Assembly (NCBI RefSeq): GCF_008642355.1
Contig: NZ_CP029193.1
Span: 1 to 64,000, forward strand
DNA length: 64,000 bases
Direction of reading: 5' to 3'
Source of the DNA: Streptomyces venezuelae
GTDB lineage: Bacteria > Actinomycetota > Actinomycetes > Streptomycetales > Streptomycetaceae
Part shown: in pieces, positions 54,524-63,755 of the stretch
Layout: every line of letters begins with the position of its first letter
Numbering within the stretch: the stretch's first letter is position 1
Notes under the pieces: model-generated
Database searches by the model: none
The model's input: the letters and a program-made list of their open reading frames with translations, nothing else
Told to the model about the DNA's origin: nothing
Program-made: the position numbers and the translations under genes

Positions 54524-56062
54524 TTACGGGGCGGGCTGCGGCGGCGCGGGCGCCTGGCAGGTGGCGTCGGCGCCGCGGGCGGCGGCCGGGCGGCTGCCGT
54601 CCTTCAGGTAGGCGTCGACCACCGTGTTGACGCAGGCGTTGGCGTTGCGGGACAGGGACGTCTCGTGTTCGTAGCCGCCCTGCTCCACCAGCAGCCGGGA
54701 GTCGGGGAACCTGCGGTGCATGTCGCGGGCGCCTGCCAGCGGGGACCCGGCGACGTGCTCGCCCTGCACGACCAGGACGTTCACGTCCTTGGCGCCGACC
54801 TTCTGCGGGGTGCCCGCGGGCGCGGGCCAGAACGCGCACGGCGCGTTGTACCAGGCGTTGTACCAGGTCAGGAAGGTGTTGCCGGCGCGGTGGTCGCGGG
54901 TGAAGTCGCGGTGCCAGCGCCGCCAGTCGAGCGGCCAGGGCGAGTCGGTGCACTGCACCGCGCTGTACATGGCCTGCTTGTTCTGTGTCGGGTAGCCGGG
55001 CTCGTTGAAGGCGGCCTTGAGGCCGGTGGCGTCGTCGCGCAGCACCCAGTCGGCCAGGGCCTTGGTGTGGCCGGTCCAGGCGGAGCGGCGGTAGAGGTCG
55101 ATGAGGAAGACCTCGGTGTACTCGGCCGGGCCGATCTTTCCCTCGACGGGGGCGGCGCGCAGCTTGGCCATGCCTTCGTAGTACTTGGCCTCGACGGCGG
55201 CGCGGGTGGTGCCCAGGTGGTAGGTCGCGTCGTTGCGGGCGATCCAGGAGAAATAGTTCTGGGCGCTCTTTTCGAAGGTGGCGTTCTGGGCGAGGACGTT
55301 CTTGTACCAGCCCTTGCCGGGCAGCATCACGGTGTCCAGGACCATGCGGCGCACCCGGTGGGGGTGCATCGAGGCGTAGACCGAGCCGAGGTAGGTGCCG
55401 TAGTCCCAGCCGAAGTAGGTCAGTTGTTCCTCGCCGAGCGCCTTGCGGATCAGGTCCAGGTCGCGGGCGGTGTCCTTGGTGCTCAGGAAGTTCAGGGTGT
55501 CGCCGTGGGTGCGGCCGCAGCTCTCGGCGAAGTCGCGGGCCCGGGTGCGCCAGGCCTGTTCCTCGGCGGCGCTCTGCGGCACCAGGTCGGCGCGGGCCCT
55601 GCCGGGCCAGACGTAGTCGGGCGCGCAGGTGATCTGCGGTTCGCTGGCGCCGGTGCCGCGCGGGTCGAAGCCGATCCAGTCGTAGGTGGCGCCGACGGCC
55701 GGGGACAGGCCGGAGGTGCCCTTGGCGAACCGGGTGGGCAGGTCGCGGCCGAACTGGCCGGGCCACTGGCCGCGGTTGAGCAGCGCGATGCCCTGGTAGC
55801 GGTCCTCGGGTGCGGTGTGCCGGGCGCGGGTGAGGGCCAGGTCGATGGTGCGGCCCCGCGGTTTGGTGTGGTCGAGCGGGACGGCGAGCGTGCCGCACTC
55901 CAGACCCTTCAGCAGGCCGCCGACGACGGGGTCGTCGTCGGGGCAGGGTGACCAGGAGATGGTGGACGCCGGGCGCTCGGGTGCGGCTTTCGCCGGTGCC
56001 GCGGCGACCGTTCCCGCCAGGGCGGTGGCGGCCGCCGCCGTAATTGCCAGAAACTTCCTCAC
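54524..56062 (-). CDS. Secreted TAP-like alpha/beta hydrolase with Asp at the nucleophile
   Basis: Secreted alpha/beta-hydrolase of 512 residues similar to tripeptidyl aminopeptidases of Streptomyces (signal peptide with AKA cleavage region; DWIGFDPRGTGAS; two Cys-rich C-terminal motifs). The nucleophile elbow, normally GWSYGT, reads YFGWDYGTYLG: the catalytic Ser is Asp (codon GAC). The acid of the triad, usually in GELDPATP, is absent (QGEHVAGSP), while a His is kept in YEHETSL. An Asp nucleophile is typical of epoxide hydrolases and dehalogenases, not of peptidases. Alp1U and Lom6 from kinamycin and lomaiviticin clusters are reported epoxide hydrolases, so epoxide opening of an exported product is the favoured idea. 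Confidence 0.75.
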   Translation of the reverse strand: MRKFLAITAAAATALAGTVAAAPAKAAPERPASTISWSPCPDDDPVVGGLLKGLECGTLAVPLDHTKPRGRTIDLALTRARHTAPEDRYQGIALLNRGQWPGQFGRDLPTRFAKGTSGLSPAVGATYDWIGFDPRGTGASEPQITCAPDYVWPGRARADLVPQSAAEEQAWRTRARDFAESCGRTHGDTLNFLSTKDTARDLDLIRKALGEEQLTYFGWDYGTYLGSVYASMHPHRVRRMVLDTVMLPGKGWYKNVLAQNATFEKSAQNYFSWIARNDATYHLGTTRAAVEAKYYEGMAKLRAAPVEGKIGPAEYTEVFLIDLYRRSAWTGHTKALADWVLRDDATGLKAAFNEPGYPTQNKQAMYSAVQCTDSPWPLDWRRWHRDFTRDHRAGNTFLTWYNAWYNAPCAFWPAPAGTPQKVGAKDVNVLVVQGEHVAGSPLAGARDMHRRFPDSRLLVEQGGYEHETSLSRNANACVNTVVDAYLKDGSRPAAARGADATCQAPAPPQPAP

Positions 56063-56365
56063 GTAATCCCCTTCTTGAGGCAGATACGCCGCCGGGCCGT
56101 TATGCGGGCAGGCCGGCGAAGCCGATTTTCTCGGGCGGGTCCTGGGGGTGGCGCGAGACTATCGGCTGCGGGAAGTGGCGCGAAAACAACTGTGGTTGAA
56201 CAATGACGGGCGGTCGAGCGGGGCTGGAACGGCGGTATCGGGCCGGAACAGCGGGACTTGTTCCCCGCCCACGAAAAATCCCCGCGGCCAGCCGGTCACG
56301 GGCTGTCCGCGGGGAAAAGGAAAAGAAAAAGAAGCGGATGGTGCGCGGATGGTGTGCGGGTGGTG
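56063..56365. other. Intergenic region between sulfotransferase and TAP-like gene
   Basis: About 300 bp. It includes the likely promoter of the TAP-like gene and, near 56193-56201, a single StrR-like half-site TGGTTGAAC without a partner. Short open frames here lack family signals. No strong hairpin is recognised. Confidence 0.4.
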
Positions 56366-57040
<675 letters not shown>

Positions 57041-57105
57041 GGTGCGGTTCCTTCCCTGCGGCTGGGTGGTCAGGTGGTGCGTGGGGCCCCGGTCGTCACT
57101 GCTAT

Positions 57106-57132
57106 GACGCCCGGCGGCGCACGGATGTGACA
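57106..57132 (-). promoter_or_regulatory. ECF41-type promoter C (sulfotransferase gene)
   Basis: On the minus strand, TGTCACA (57132-57126), 16 bp, CGTC (57109-57106), then CATAGCAGTGACG, as at promoter B. It reads toward the sulfotransferase gene starting at 57040. Confidence 0.8.
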
Positions 57133-57210
57133 GACGCTCGCCGCCGCACGGGGTGAAGAGGGGCCCGGTGGGGCGGGGGCGGGCCAGCGCCAGGCCGGGG
57201 CGGGGGCGGG

Positions 57211-57657
57211 TCAGCGCCAGGCCGCGGGCACCTGGCGGGTGGCGACGTTGATGCGGTTCCAGCAGTTGACCAGGCCGATGTGGATGACCAGGGAGGCCAG
57301 TTCCTCCTCGGTGTAGTGGCCGGCCGCGTCCTGCCAGACCTCGTCGGGCACCGCGTCCTCGCGGCCGCTGAGCTCGGTGGCGTCCTCGGCCAGCGCCAGG
57401 GCGGCGCGCTCGGCGGGGGTGAAGCAGGTCGCCTCGCGCCACTCGGCGACCTGGGGCAGGCGGGCGTCGGCCTCGGCGGCCTGCCCCAGGTCGTCGGGGA
57501 TCGTGTAGACGCGGCCGTTGATCTGGCTCACCCGCAGCCGGATGAGGTCGAGCGTGCGCTGCGGGACGCCGACCTTGCCGATGACCTTGGTCAGGTCCAG
57601 CAGGGGCTGCAGGGCGTCGGGCACGACCAGCGAAGGGTTGTTCATCCGCGGTGGCAT
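57211..57657 (-). CDS. AhpD-fold protein lacking both redox cysteines
   Basis: Protein of 148 residues of the AhpD/carboxymuconolactone-decarboxylase fold (QRTLDLIRLRVSQING), but the region that holds CxxC in the family reads NGRVYTIPDDLGQAAEAD: both Cys are gone, as is the His. Resembles the protein at 26989 in length and layout. A non-redox role is implied. Start ATG 57657 has an aggaga site 8 bases upstream. Confidence 0.8.
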   Translation of the reverse strand: MPPRMNNPSLVVPDALQPLLDLTKVIGKVGVPQRTLDLIRLRVSQINGRVYTIPDDLGQAAEADARLPQVAEWREATCFTPAERAALALAEDATELSGREDAVPDEVWQDAAGHYTEEELASLVIHIGLVNCWNRINVATRQVPAAWR

Positions 57658-58012
57658 CGGGGCGTCTCCTGTGAGTCGGGCCCGCGCCGGGCGCCGCCGC
57701 GGCGCCGCCCGGCGGCGGGCGCACGGGGGCGGAACGGGCAGGGCGGGGGCGGGCGGCGGCGAGTGCCGGCCCACCAGGCTGCCGCCGCCGTGGGCGTTGG
57801 TGCAAGTGCCGGACGGACCACGCACCCGAGTGCCGGGCGAACAGGGCGCCGTACGGGCGGTGTTCGACCGCGCGGTCGCCGCAGTTGAACATCCCCGGCG
57901 TTCACGACCACGGCCTCGGGCGGGCCGGGCGAACTGTGTGACGCTTCGGTGGGCTCACAGCGCGTGACCCACCCCCCTCCCCCCTTTTCGACGGACAGAA
58001 GGGACCACGGAC
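57658..58012. promoter_or_regulatory. Divergent region between AhpD-fold and SDR genes
   Basis: About 355 bp of intergenic DNA with very GC-rich sequence on the left and the StrR-type dyad (57862-57890) on the right. A short open frame on the minus strand here extends the AhpD-fold gene but has no good start. It should hold both divergent promoters. Confidence 0.45.
57862..57890. promoter_or_regulatory. StrR-type inverted repeat (site 3)
   Basis: GTTCGACCG (57862-57870), N11, CAGTTGAAC (57882-57890): the right half agrees completely with the consensus CRGTYGAAC, the left half at 8 of 9. It lies between the AhpD-fold gene (minus) and the SDR-led operon (plus). Confidence 0.7.
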
Positions 58013-58738
58013 GTGCCTGAGAAGATCGCGCTCGTCACCGGCGCCAACAAGGGCATCGGGCAGGAGACCGCACGGCAGTTGGGCGAGCGGGGCGCCGTCG
58101 TCCTGGTCGGCGCCAGGGACGAGGTGCGCGGCAAGCAGGCGAGCGCCGTGCTCGCGGACCGCGGCATCACCGCGGTGCCGCTGCGCGTCGACGTGCGCGA
58201 CGCGGCCTGCGTGGCCGAGGCCGCCGCCGTCATCGAGCGGCGCTACGGCCGCCTGGACATCCTGGTCAACAACGCCGGGATCGCCGGGCAGTTCACCGGC
58301 GCGCCCAGCCAGGCGGCGGCGGGCGACCTGCGGGAGGTGTACGAGACCAACGTGTTCGGCGTGGTCACGGTGACCAACGCGATGCTGCCGCTGCTGCGCC
58401 GCTCGCCGGCCGGACGCATCGTCAACATGTCCAGCCACCTGGGGTCGCTGGCCCTCAACGCCGACCCGGCCTCCCCCATGGCGCACGTCAACATGCTCGC
58501 CTACCAGTCCTCCAAGACCGCGCTGAACGCCCTGACCCTCGCCTACGCCAAGGAGCTGCGGGACACCCCGATCAAGGTGAACGCGGCCCACCCCGGTGTG
58601 GTGGCCACCGACATCAACGGCCATCGCGGGCAGCGCACGCCCGCCCAGGGTGCCGTGATCGCGGTGCGGCTCGCGCTGCTGGACGCGGACGGGCCCACGG
58701 GGGCGTCGCTGTCGGAGGACGGCCCGGTGCCCTGGTAG
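58013..58738 (+). CDS. SDR-family oxidoreductase
   Basis: NAD(P)-dependent SDR of 241 residues: TGANKGIGQETARQLG, DILVNNAGIAG, IVNMSSHLG and the catalytic Tyr/Lys in AYQSSKTALNALT. Similar to carbonyl-reductase-like SDRs of the type that modify tailored aromatic polyketides. First gene of the rightmost plus-strand group; GTG 58013 with an agaaggga site. May reduce a ring ketone of the angucyclinone. Confidence 0.87.
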   Translation: MPEKIALVTGANKGIGQETARQLGERGAVVLVGARDEVRGKQASAVLADRGITAVPLRVDVRDAACVAEAAAVIERRYGRLDILVNNAGIAGQFTGAPSQAAAGDLREVYETNVFGVVTVTNAMLPLLRRSPAGRIVNMSSHLGSLALNADPASPMAHVNMLAYQSSKTALNALTLAYAKELRDTPIKVNAAHPGVVATDINGHRGQRTPAQGAVIAVRLALLDADGPTGASLSEDGPVPW

Positions 58739-58953
58739 CGGGCGGGCACGCCGGGCCGGGCGGGGCGTGCACGCCGGGTCGGGGCGGGGCGGGGGCCGCG
58801 GGCTCCGATGAACCTCGTCCTGAGCTCGGGTCATCCTCAAGAGCCCCGGCGGAACGTGTGGCCCGGCGCGTGGAGATCCGGCTGACACCGGACCGGCCCC
58901 TGATGTCCGGATCCCTGGTCCGGGCCCCCTGACTGTGGAGGAGAGCGGGAGCG

Positions 58954-59280
58954 ATGAGCTTCGTCAAGGTTTGTCCGGTGGACAAGATCCCGGCCGGCGG
59001 CGCGATCGCGGTGGAGGTCGAGGACGCCCCGGTCGCACTGGTGCGCAGGGACGACACCGTGTACGCGGTCAGTGACCTGTGCTCGCACGCCGAGGTCTCC
59101 CTCGCCGAGGGCGAGGTCTACGGCACCACCATCGAGTGCTGGCTGCACGGCTCGTGCTTCGACCTGCGCACCGGAGAGCCCGTCAACCCGCCCGCGACCC
59201 GGCCGATCGCCACCTACCGGGTGAAGGTCGAGGACGGCTTCGTCTACGTGTCGCCGGACGCGCCGGGCACCGAGGGCTAG
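58954..59280 (+). CDS. Rieske ferredoxin
   Basis: Small Rieske protein of 108 residues with the two cluster motifs CSHAE and CWLHGSCFDL (CxH and CxxH), the form found as electron carriers in Rieske dioxygenases and also as partners of cytochrome or flavin systems. No Rieske oxygenase alpha subunit is in the window. A strong gtggaggagagcggg site precedes ATG 58954. Confidence 0.88.
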   Translation: MSFVKVCPVDKIPAGGAIAVEVEDAPVALVRRDDTVYAVSDLCSHAEVSLAEGEVYGTTIECWLHGSCFDLRTGEPVNPPATRPIATYRVKVEDGFVYVSPDAPGTEG

Positions 59281-59286
59281 GGGCGG

Positions 59287-60003
59287 GTGGAGATGAACTC
59301 GGCGAAGCCGGTGGTCGGGATCACCGCACGCACGGTCCCGGTCACCCTGCAGGGCAGTGACATGGTGGTCAGCCTCTCGCTCCAGTCGCACGTGGACTTC
59401 CTGGCCGCGGCGGGCTGCGTCCCGGTGGTGCTGCCGGTGCGGCCCGGTGTCGGGCAGCTCCTTCAGGGCCTGCAGGGCCTGCTCGTCCCGGGCGGGCCGG
59501 ACATCGACCCGGCGCTGTACGGGCAGGAGCGGCACCCCTCGACCCGGGTCGCGAGCACCGAGCTGGACCGCGCCGAACTCGCCCTGATCGGGGACGCGTT
59601 GGCGGGCGGGCTGCCGCTGCTGGCCATCTGCCGCGGCATGCAGCTGCTCAACGTGCGCTGCGGGGGCACCTTGCACCAGCATCTGCCGGAGGTCACCGGC
59701 ACCGACGGGCACCGCCCGCCGGGTCCCGGCTTCGAGTTCGGCCGGCACGTCCTGGATCTGCGCGCCGGCAGCCACATCGCGGGGGTCTTCGGCGACGACA
59801 CCCCCAAGACCGCCTGCCACCACCACCAGGCCGTGGACCGCGTCGGCGAGAACCTGACCGCCACCGCCCGCACGCCCGACGGCGTCGTCGAGGCGGTCGA
59901 GGCGGTGGGTCACCCCTTCGCCCTGGGCGTGCAGTGGGAGGCAGGACAGACCGAGGACGACCGTCTGCACCGCGCCCTGGCGGACGCCGCGCGGCGCGGG
60001 TGA
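59287..60003 (+). CDS. Class I glutamine-amidotransferase-like (peptidase C26) hydrolase
   Basis: Hydrolase of 238 residues of the PuuD/gamma-glutamyl-hydrolase type: VPGGPDIDPALYG-like oxyanion segment, nucleophile Cys in LAICRGMQLLNV. The catalytic His expected in GVQWHPE is replaced: the segment reads GVQWEAGQ. In context, it might release glutamate from a glutamylhydrazine-bearing intermediate made with the AlpH-like protein. Whether it is active with the altered triad is open; other residues could substitute. Starts at GTG 59287 or ATG 59293. Confidence 0.7.
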   Translation: MEMNSAKPVVGITARTVPVTLQGSDMVVSLSLQSHVDFLAAAGCVPVVLPVRPGVGQLLQGLQGLLVPGGPDIDPALYGQERHPSTRVASTELDRAELALIGDALAGGLPLLAICRGMQLLNVRCGGTLHQHLPEVTGTDGHRPPGPGFEFGRHVLDLRAGSHIAGVFGDDTPKTACHHHQAVDRVGENLTATARTPDGVVEAVEAVGHPFALGVQWEAGQTEDDRLHRALADAARRG

Positions 60004-60104
60004 GACACGCGAAAACATCTCGGAAAAGCTCAACGCCACATTCATTCCCGGCACATTCGGCAGTTTCCGTGAGCGTGGGACTGTCACCTTCCGGAAGGAC
60101 GAAA

Positions 60105-61883
60105 ATGGGAACAGTCGAGGTTCCGGTTCTTATCGTGGGCGGCGGCGGATGCGGTCTTGCCGCCTCCAACTTCCTCTCCGATCACGGTGTGGACCACCTG
60201 CTCGTCGAACGGCACGCGGACACCGCGCACGTGCCCAAGGCGCACTACCTCAACCAGCGCACGATGGAGATCTTCCGCCAGCACGGGCTCGACGCCCCGA
60301 TGGTGGAGCAGGGCGCGCCCCTGGAGCTGTTCGGCAAGCTGCGCTGGCTGACCTCGCTGGCCGGCGACGGGCCGATGGACGCCCGGCACATCCACGAGAT
60401 CGACGCCTTCGGCGGCGGTTCGCTGCGCGAGCGGTACGCGGCGGCCGGGCCGGTCCTGCCGGTCAAGCTGCCCCAGGTCCGCCTGGAGCCGATCCTGCGC
60501 GCCACCGCCGAACAGCGCCGCCCCGGGCGCATCCTGTTCGGCCACGAGATGACCGGCTTCACCGACGAGGGCGACCGGGTGGTCGCCGAGGTCCGCGAGC
60601 GGGCCACCGGCGAGACGACGACGGTCACCGCCCGCTACATGATCGGTGCCGACGGCGGCCGCACGGTCGGCAGCGCCCTGGGCATCGAGATGCGCGGCGT
60701 GCCCGCACTGCTCGATGTGACCACCGCCTACTTCACCGCGGACCTGTCGCAGTGGTGGCAGGAGGGCACGCTGCTGACCCACTTCCTCAACGCCCAGGAC
60801 CCGGACCTGTGCAGCAACCTCATCGAGATGGGGCCCAGCTGGGGCAAGGCCTGCGAGGAGTGGGTGCTGCACTTCCCGCCGATGGACGCCGACCGTCTCG
60901 ACGAGGAGTCGGTGGTGGCCCGGGTCCGGGAGCTGCTGGGCCTGCCCGAGCTGGAGCTGACCCTGCACCACGTGACGAACTGGACGGTGCAGGCGCTGGT
61001 CGCCGAGCGCTACCGCAAGGGGCGGGTGCTGCTGGCCGGTGACTCCGCGCACCGCCAGCCGCCCACCGTGGGCCTGGGCCTGAACTCCGGCATCCAGGAC
61101 GCCCACAACCTGGCGTGGAAGCTGGCCGCGGTCCTCGACGGCCGCGCCGACGACAGCCTGCTGGACACCTACGAGGCGGAGCGGCAGCCGGTGTGCCGGC
61201 TCAACGTCGACTGGGCGGTCTCGGCGGCCTCGCACCACCAGGCGGTCCTGGACACGGTGGGTCTGGGTCCGCACGCCCCCGCGCAGCGCCGGCAGCGGAT
61301 GTTCGCCTCCTACTTCGAGCAGTCCCCCATCGGTGAGGTGGTGCGGGCCAGGACCGCGGAGATCCTGGACACCCACCGGGCCGGCTGCCAGGCGCACGAC
61401 TTCGAGATCGGCTTCCACTACGAGCGGGGCGCGCTGGTGCCCGACGGCAGCGAGCCGCCCGCGCGGGTGCCGATGCGCGATGTGTACCAGCCCACCACCC
61501 GGCCCGGACACCGGCTGCCGCACGCCTGGCTCGAGCAGGACGGCCGGCGCCTGTCGACCCACGACCTGACCGGCTCCCCGGCCGGGTTCGTCCTGATCAC
61601 CGGGGAGCGGGGCGGGGCGTGGGCGGAGGCGGCCGCGCAGGTGGCGGAGAAGTTGTCGCTGCCGATCCGGTCGGTGTGCATCGGCGCGGGCGCGGAGTTC
61701 GCCGACATCGAGGGCGGCTGGGCGCGGGTCCGTGAGATCGCCGGGGACGGCGCCGTCCTGGTGCGCCCGGACAACCACGTGGCGTGGCGCAGCATGGGCG
61801 CCGTCGACAACCCGGCGCAGCTGCTGGCGAACGCGTTCTCCCGCATTCTCGAGCCGCGTCTCACCGCGGATTCCGCTTCCTGA
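60105..61883 (+). CDS. FAD aromatic hydroxylase 6 (TfdB-like)
   Basis: Flavoprotein monooxygenase of 592 residues, closer to 2,4-dichlorophenol hydroxylase and related longer enzymes than to the other five: VLIVGGGGCGLAASNFLSD (FAD), IGADGGRTVGSALG (DG-like), VLLAGDSAHRQPPTVGLGL (GD), and a C-terminal thioredoxin-like domain (LITGERGGAW). Start ATG 60105 follows ggaagga. Oxidises a phenolic ring; could introduce oxygen late in the pathway. Confidence 0.84.
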   Translation: MGTVEVPVLIVGGGGCGLAASNFLSDHGVDHLLVERHADTAHVPKAHYLNQRTMEIFRQHGLDAPMVEQGAPLELFGKLRWLTSLAGDGPMDARHIHEIDAFGGGSLRERYAAAGPVLPVKLPQVRLEPILRATAEQRRPGRILFGHEMTGFTDEGDRVVAEVRERATGETTTVTARYMIGADGGRTVGSALGIEMRGVPALLDVTTAYFTADLSQWWQEGTLLTHFLNAQDPDLCSNLIEMGPSWGKACEEWVLHFPPMDADRLDEESVVARVRELLGLPELELTLHHVTNWTVQALVAERYRKGRVLLAGDSAHRQPPTVGLGLNSGIQDAHNLAWKLAAVLDGRADDSLLDTYEAERQPVCRLNVDWAVSAASHHQAVLDTVGLGPHAPAQRRQRMFASYFEQSPIGEVVRARTAEILDTHRAGCQAHDFEIGFHYERGALVPDGSEPPARVPMRDVYQPTTRPGHRLPHAWLEQDGRRLSTHDLTGSPAGFVLITGERGGAWAEAAAQVAEKLSLPIRSVCIGAGAEFADIEGGWARVREIAGDGAVLVRPDNHVAWRSMGAVDNPAQLLANAFSRILEPRLTADSAS

Positions 61884-61938
61884 TTCCCCGGAACCTCCGG
61901 GATCCCCGGAATTCCCGGAGTACCGGGACAGGCGTAAA

Positions 61939-61980
61939 AGGGGGCGGCCGCACCGGCCGGACCGGCAGCGGCCGCCCCCT
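61939..61980 (+). terminator. Terminator after hydroxylase 6
   Basis: Perfect 13-bp stem (61939-61951 with 61968-61980; core GGGGGCGGCCGC / GCGGCCGCCCCC) and 16-base loop between the hydroxylase 6 and NmrA genes. Confidence 0.75.
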
Positions 61981-62042
61981 CGTTGGTACGGCACCTTTCG
62001 CGGCGCATCTTTCGCGGCCATCTTTCACGACGGAGGAATACG

Positions 62043-62909
62043 GTGACGGTAGACGGAACAGTCCTGGTGCTGGGCGGAACCGGCCGGCAGGGGGGTGCGA
62101 CGGCCCGCGCCCTGCTGGAGCGGGGACGCGTCGTGCACGCGCTGGTGCGCGATCCGCGGGCCGATGCGGCGCGTGCGCTCGCCGAGGCGGGTGCGGTGCT
62201 CGTCCGCGGGGACCTGGAGGACCCGGCGTCGCTGCGCGCGGCGATGCGGGGCGTCCAGGGCGTGTTCAGCGTCCAGACGTTCCGGGGGCCGGGCGGTGTG
62301 GAGGCCGAGGAGCGCCAGGGCAAGGCGGTGGCGGACGCCGCGGCCGAGGCGGGCGTGGCCCACTTCGTGTACAGCTCGGTGGGCGGCGCGGACCGCTGCG
62401 AGGTCATCCCGCACTTCCGCAGCAAGTGGAACATCGAGCAGCACATCGACAAGCTCGGCCTGCCGGCGACGGTGCTGCGGCCGACCATGTTCTACGACAT
62501 CCTGCTCGACCTCGGCCCCAAGCCGGCCGGCGGTGAGCTGGTGCTCGGCCTGTGGCTGCGGCCCGAGGTCCCGGTGCAGGTCATCGCGACCGGTGACATC
62601 GGGGCGTTCGCCGCGGACGCCTTCGGCGATCCGGGTGCGTGGCTGGGCCGGCGGGTGGAGATCGCCAGTGCCGAGCTGACAGGACCGCAGATCGCCGCGG
62701 CGTTCGAGCGGGTGGCGGGCGTCCCGGTCCGCTACGAGCAGCGGTCCTTCGAGCCGCTGCGCACGGCCCGCCCGGACCTGGCCGCGATGTTCGACTGGCT
62801 CGACACCGAGGGCTACAGCGCGGACATGGCCGAACTGCGCCGTATCCGACCCGACTTGACCGGCCTGGAGGGGTGGCTGCGCGAGAACTGGACGGTTCCC
62901 GGGGCCTAG
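62043..62909 (+). CDS. NmrA-family NAD(P)-binding protein
   Basis: Atypical SDR of 288 residues: VLVLGGTGRQGGATARALLERG dinucleotide fold, VYSSVGGADR, LRPTMFYDI. The NmrA/HSCARG family acts as NAD(P)-sensing regulator or as reductase (isoflavone-reductase-like). GTG 62043 with a cgacggaggaa site. Possible quinone or enone reductase in the pathway. Confidence 0.82.
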   Translation: MTVDGTVLVLGGTGRQGGATARALLERGRVVHALVRDPRADAARALAEAGAVLVRGDLEDPASLRAAMRGVQGVFSVQTFRGPGGVEAEERQGKAVADAAAEAGVAHFVYSSVGGADRCEVIPHFRSKWNIEQHIDKLGLPATVLRPTMFYDILLDLGPKPAGGELVLGLWLRPEVPVQVIATGDIGAFAADAFGDPGAWLGRRVEIASAELTGPQIAAAFERVAGVPVRYEQRSFEPLRTARPDLAAMFDWLDTEGYSADMAELRRIRPDLTGLEGWLRENWTVPGA

Positions 62910-62922
62910 ACCGCACCCGCGC

Positions 62923-62973
62923 CGGCACGCGCCACTGCCCGAGGATCACGTCCTCGGGCAGTGGCGCGTGCCG
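62923..62973. terminator. Bidirectional terminator, 23-bp stem
   Basis: Perfect 23-bp inverted repeat (62923-62945 with 62951-62973) with a 5-base loop TCACG between the convergent NmrA and hydrolase genes. Confidence 0.9.
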
Positions 62974-62978
62974 ACGGT

Positions 62979-63755
62979 TCAGGTGGTGGTGAAGCCGGCC
63001 AGGACGCGGCCCAGGATGTCGGTGTCGATGCGGTGCCAGGAGCCGGGCAGCTGCATGCCCCAGCCGGCGGGCAGGGCGGTGGCGGTCGCGCGGGCCGCGT
63101 CGCGCAGCCAGTCGCCGGTCGCGTCGCTGTTGAGGACCAGCGCCGGGGTGCGCAGGGTCGCCAGGCGGGCGGTGGGCACCTCGAAGTCGCCGAGGATGGT
63201 CGTGTCGTACAGCAGGGTGTGGGCGTTGGCCTCGTTGGTCGCCCACAGGGGTGCCTTGCGCCAGTCGGCGATGGTCTCGGCGCTCAGGCCGAGGAATTCG
63301 CGCAGCCAGTACTCCGCGGCCTGCCCGCGCCGGTCCTGGGCGAGCAGCGCCTTGAGGGTGTCCATGCAGTCGGCGGGCGGCTTGGGGTGGGGGGCGGTGC
63401 GGAAGTAGGGCTCGTGCAGGGCGAGTCTGGTGATGGGCACCCCGGCCAGGGCCGCTTCGAGGGCGAGGTTCGCGCCGGTGGAGCCGGCGAAGACGACGGC
63501 CTGGCCGCCCGCGTCGTCGATGACCGCGGCGAGGTCCTCGATCTCCCGCTCGACGGCGTAGTGCGGGGCGTCGCCGCTCTGGCCCCGGCCCCGGCGGTCG
63601 TAGACGTGGACGGTGCAGTGCGGCGCGAGTTCCGGGACCAGTGCGTCGAAGATGGTGTGGTCGCGGAACGCGCCGTTCATCAGCACGATCGGCGGGCCGT
63701 CGCCGGTGCTGCGACAGGCGATCGTTGTGCCGTCCTGGGAAACGACCTTCCGCAT
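62979..63755 (-). CDS. Alpha/beta hydrolase
   Basis: Hydrolase of 258 residues. HGxx-like oxyanion region IVLMNGAFRDHTIF, VYDRRGRGQSG, nucleophile elbow VVFAGSTGANLALE (Ser), and C-terminal GSWHRIDTDIL with the likely catalytic His. Resembles actinobacterial alpha/beta-fold hydrolases without a lid of known specificity. Start ATG 63755 has a gaggag site. Esterase or lactonase action on the product is possible. Confidence 0.78.
   Translation of the reverse strand: MRKVVSQDGTTIACRSTGDGPPIVLMNGAFRDHTIFDALVPELAPHCTVHVYDRRGRGQSGDAPHYAVEREIEDLAAVIDDAGGQAVVFAGSTGANLALEAALAGVPITRLALHEPYFRTAPHPKPPADCMDTLKALLAQDRRGQAAEYWLREFLGLSAETIADWRKAPLWATNEANAHTLLYDTTILGDFEVPTARLATLRTPALVLNSDATGDWLRDAARATATALPAGWGMQLPGSWHRIDTDILGRVLAGFTTT

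Noticed and set aside
56193..56201. A fourth StrR-type site (TGGTTGAAC)
   Set aside because: Only one half-site; no GTTC-type partner at 10-11 bp distance.
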